Of a DNA stretch of 8,152 nt, positions 6,190-8,152 are shown piece by piece (position 1 is the stretch's first letter; every line of letters begins with the position of its first letter). The notes under the pieces are model-generated. The model was not told the origin of the DNA, did not search any database, and saw only the letters and a list, made by a program, of their open reading frames with translations. Both the position numbers and the translations under genes were made by a program. The DNA is taken from the NCBI GenBank assembly GCA_024644775.1, contig JAHEHB010000164.1, positions 2,880 to 11,031 of the forward strand. The letters run 5' to 3'. The DNA is from Deltaproteobacteria bacterium (GTDB lineage: Bacteria > Desulfobacterota > Desulfobacteria > Desulfobacterales > SURF-15).

Positions 6190-7284
6190 ATGCGGCTGGA
6201 TTATTTGGTTCTCAAAAACCTTGTTAAAATGTTTGGAAGCGGAAAAGATGCTTTTAGAGCGGTAGATCATATTGATCTTGAAGTAAAAGATGGAGAACTC
6301 GTCACCCTTTTAGGCCCATCAGGCTGTGGAAAAACTACAACACTGAGAATGATTGCGGGTTTTGAGATCCCCACATCCGGGAAGATCCTGATTGATGGCG
6401 AAGAAGTGAGCACAACACCACCCAACAAGAGACCCACCACCATGGTATTTCAAAATTATGCCCTCTTCCCACATCTTACGGTATTTGAAAATATCGCCTT
6501 TGGATTAAAGATACATCGGCAAACGTCAAAAAGTATTCACAAAAAAACCGAAGCGGTCCTGCGGCTTGTCGGTTTGGAAGGACTGGGTGAACGCACGCCC
6601 GATAAGCTTTCCGGTGGCCAGCAGCAACGTGTCAGTCTGGCCCGCTCCCTGGTTATGGAACCCAAAGTGCTTTTACTGGATGAGCCCCTGTCCAACCTCG
6701 ATGCCAAACTGCGGGTATCCACCCGCCTTGAGATCCGAAAACTGCAGCAGCGGGTCGGTATTACAACTGTCTATGTGACCCACGATCAGGAAGAGGCGAT
6801 GAGTTTATCAGATCGCGTGGTTATCATGCACAAAGGGATCATTATGCAGACAGGGACGCCTCAAGATATATATGCTCACCCGGTTAACCGGTTTGTGGCT
6901 GATTTTATTGGCAAAGCGAACTTTCTAGACGGTCATATTACAAGCATGGTATCCGATAATCAGGCTGCACTCGACATACTGGGGAAAAAGTTTCAAGTTT
7001 CTGTGCAAAAAGGCACCTTCTCTGAAGGGCAAAGAGCCCTTATTGTAATTCGACCGGAGTCTGTAGCTCTGGAGCCGAAAAAGCCGAACACCCTTATTGG
7101 AACAGTTCGAGAGGCGGTTTACCTTGGCTCGCAAATGGTGTATGTGATCGACGTGGCAAAAAATACCCTCACTGTGGAAGTTGCCAATCCTCAGGAACAG
7201 ATTGTTTTTAACGCCGGTGAGGAAGTAACGATTACTTTCCAAGAAAAAAGTCTTCACATTCTGCCTTACGAAATGGCGCCGTAA
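6190..7284 (+). CDS. ABC importer ATP-binding protein with C-terminal TOBE domain
   Basis: The 364-residue ATPase would power the importer as a dimer under the fused permease. All motifs are intact: Walker A GPSGCGKTT (42-50), Q-loop Gln88 in FQNYALFPH, signature LSGGQQQR (140-147), Walker B VLLLDEP (160-166) with D-loop SNLD (168-171), and switch His198 in VTHD. Residues from about 275 onwards, including IRPES and the closing HILP, fit a TOBE domain, the regulatory or substrate-sensing extension of sugar- and iron-type importer ATPases. I choose ATG 6190 because the protein then begins right at the first strand of the fold. Its ribosome-binding site is weak (AGGG only 1-2 nt away), so translation may be coupled to the permease. 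An in-frame TTG at 6157 overlapping the permease stop is an alternative. The assignment is firm; the cargo is not. Confidence 0.93.
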   Translation: MRLDYLVLKNLVKMFGSGKDAFRAVDHIDLEVKDGELVTLLGPSGCGKTTTLRMIAGFEIPTSGKILIDGEEVSTTPPNKRPTTMVFQNYALFPHLTVFENIAFGLKIHRQTSKSIHKKTEAVLRLVGLEGLGERTPDKLSGGQQQRVSLARSLVMEPKVLLLDEPLSNLDAKLRVSTRLEIRKLQQRVGITTVYVTHDQEEAMSLSDRVVIMHKGIIMQTGTPQDIYAHPVNRFVADFIGKANFLDGHITSMVSDNQAALDILGKKFQVSVQKGTFSEGQRALIVIRPESVALEPKKPNTLIGTVREAVYLGSQMVYVIDVAKNTLTVEVANPQEQIVFNAGEEVTITFQEKSLHILPYEMAP

Positions 7285-7333
7285 CATGTTTGGAGTCCGG
7301 TAATGGCGTGTTGGAGTATGCGGTTATTTACCT

Positions 7334-7516
7334 AGTGCCCGTCCAGGAATGAGTCCGCCAAGGCGGATGCAAGATCAAGGTGGGCGTCCGCCTCCGGCGG
7401 ATTAACCACCCCGATGAAAAAAATCGGGACAGGCATCCATACATCGAGTATTTTAAGGATTAAAATTCGGAGCCAACACCGATATTGCGGAATTTGGCCA
7501 TTTCTGGATGCGCACT
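7334..7516. mobile_element. MITE-like element, 183 bp, with terminal inverted repeats
   Basis: The ends AGTGCCCGTCCAGGAATG (7334-7351) and CATTTCTGGATGCGCACT (7499-7516) form an 18-bp inverted repeat with 15 matches. ACCT (7330-7333 and 7517-7520) flanks both ends and continues as ACCTAG on both sides, which fits a target-site duplication. Inside are several perfect palindromes: TCCGCC/GGCGGA at 7354-7367, the same pair at 7387-7401 enclosed by GGTGG/CCACC, CCCGAT/ATCGGG at 7410-7428, and ATTTTAA/TTAAAAT at 7450-7466. No transposase frame fits, so movement would need an enzyme encoded elsewhere. A structured intergenic repeat of another kind would look similar. Confidence 0.65.
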
Positions 7517-7537
7517 ACCTAGCTCCAGTTGTTTACT

Positions 7538-7580
7538 GGAATAGGCTTTGAAGGTGATCCGATTCGTGGGTGTGTGACTG
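7538..7580 (+). repeat. 43-bp dispersed repeat, copy 2
   Basis: It matches 2072-2114 at 39 of 43 positions in the same orientation. It ends 51 nt from the stop codon of the minus-strand HAD gene, almost the same distance as copy 1 from the TIM-barrel gene. The MITE-like element ends 21 bp to its left. Apart from weak similarity at 7528-7537 the flanks of the two copies are unrelated. Confidence 0.75.
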
Positions 7581-7597
7581 TCTGAGTGAATTGGGAT

Positions 7598-7618
7598 AAA
7601 CATTTTTCATTAATGTTT
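7598..7618. terminator. A/T-rich hairpin beyond the HAD gene, weak terminator candidate
   Basis: AAACATT (7598-7604) and AATGTTT (7612-7618) are exact reverse complements around a 7-nt loop, 13 nt downstream of the minus-strand HAD stop. The stem has only two G-C pairs and no long T-run follows on the minus strand. Terminator function is therefore doubtful. Confidence 0.25.
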
Positions 7619-7631
7619 TCAGATGGTTTGA

Positions 7632-8152
7632 TTAATATTGACCGCTTATTTTATCCAAGAATACGGCTATATTTTTTCTGTTTATTCTTTGCATGATATA
7701 ATCGGGCGTATAGGGTGCTCCTTTTTCCCAGACCCAATCTTTGTTCCTGTAAGTTGTGACCAGAACAAAGAATATTCCTAGTTCTTTGCTGGCACCATCC
7801 GATATATCGTTATCTCCGAACATTACCATTTCATCGCCTTTGATACTTAACCGTTTCAATGTTTCCTCAAAAATGCGAAGATCCGGTTTTTCGATTCCAA
7901 TATCCTCGGAAACAATGATGGTATCAAAGAAATGCCTCAGGCTGGTTTTTTCCATATAAGTATCCACGCGATGCACGCTTTCATTGGATAGAAGAGCGAT
8001 CCGTATATTTTTTTCCTTTAGGAGCGTGAAGGCATCCACAACGTCCGTATCCGGATGGATCTTTTCCGTTACAATCGCTCTGTATTTATCTAACGCTTCA
8101 TTTGCTGAGATCCCGCTTATGGACATTTCCTGAAATGTCTTTTCAAAGAATT
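7632..8152 (-). CDS. HAD-superfamily hydrolase, 5' end beyond the window
   Basis: The frame stays open to the right edge, so the N-terminus is missing. About 172 residues are visible, including eight upstream of the first visible Met at 8126. Downstream HAD motifs are present in order: motif II Ser in ALLSNES, motif III Lys in IEKPD, and motif IV acidic residues in FGDNDISDG. The nucleophile motif DxDxT would lie off the edge, so activity cannot be confirmed here. The layout suggests a type-I HAD with the cap between motifs I and II, like many small phosphatases acting on sugar phosphates, phosphoglycolate or nucleotides. It converges on the importer genes and is not co-transcribed with them. 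Near a putative sugar-phosphate importer, a sugar-phosphate phosphatase would fit, which is inference. Confidence 0.85.
   Translation of the reverse strand, partial: FFEKTFQEMSISGISANEALDKYRAIVTEKIHPDTDVVDAFTLLKEKNIRIALLSNESVHRVDTYMEKTSLRHFFDTIIVSEDIGIEKPDLRIFEETLKRLSIKGDEMVMFGDNDISDGASKELGIFFVLVTTYRNKDWVWEKGAPYTPDYIMQRINRKNIAVFLDKISGQY

Larger units (their letters stand above)
7285..7631. other. Gene-free spacer with mobile-element-like repeats
   Basis: This 347-bp spacer separates the end of the ATPase gene from the end of the convergent HAD gene. It holds a 183-bp MITE-like element (7334-7516), copy 2 of the 43-bp repeat (7538-7580) and a small A/T-rich hairpin (7598-7618). I see no coding frame, RNA gene or convincing intrinsic terminator for either flanking gene. 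Confidence 0.7.

Noticed and set aside
7330..7631. CRISPR array in the right-hand spacer.
   Set aside because: The repeats are inverted and of mixed sequence, with no regular repeat-spacer period and no cas gene nearby.

Overview
The window looks like accessory carbon-metabolism DNA from a Gram-negative bacterium. The periplasmic binding-protein transporter, strong GGAGG ribosome-binding sites and sigma70-type promoters fit this. The repeat-rich spacers remind me of Desulfobacterota (sulfate-reducer-like Deltaproteobacteria), but that placement is an impression and not proven. Seven protein genes are visible, two of them cut by the window edges.

Layout. (1) Positions 1-926, minus: the N-terminal 308 residues of a transaldolase-family protein that runs off the left edge. 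(2) 927-1086: a divergent control region with a good minus-strand promoter and a perfect 11-bp inverted repeat over its -10 box. (3) 1087-1869, plus: a classical short-chain dehydrogenase/reductase. (4) 1870-2164: a spacer between convergent genes holding two hairpins, a degenerate 8-bp tandem repeat and copy 1 of a 43-bp dispersed repeat. (5) 2165-3004, minus: a TIM-barrel sugar isomerase/epimerase with all four expected metal ligands. (6) 3005-3257: a second divergent control region with a promoter and a dyad. (7) 3258-7284, plus: a complete three-gene ABC importer (binding protein, fused double permease, ATPase), with a strong intrinsic terminator between the first two genes. (8) 7285-7631: a spacer with a 183-bp MITE-like element and copy 2 of the 43-bp repeat. 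(9) 7632-8152, minus: a HAD-superfamily hydrolase whose N-terminus lies beyond the right edge.

How the genes may work together. The importer belongs to the AfuA/FbpA-type (COG1840) group. Its binding protein lacks the Tyr-Tyr pair expected of ferric-iron binders and instead carries His-Asp plus a downstream Glu at the spacing I recall for AfuA, a hexose/heptose-phosphate binder. Next to a transaldolase homologue, a sugar isomerase/epimerase, an SDR and a HAD phosphatase, this suggests a locus for uptake and remodelling of a sugar phosphate or related polyol. The substrate is inference. The most unusual non-coding features are the two 43-bp repeats, each about 50 nt beyond the stop codon of a minus-strand gene, and the palindrome-rich 183-bp element with terminal inverted repeats and a candidate target-site duplication.
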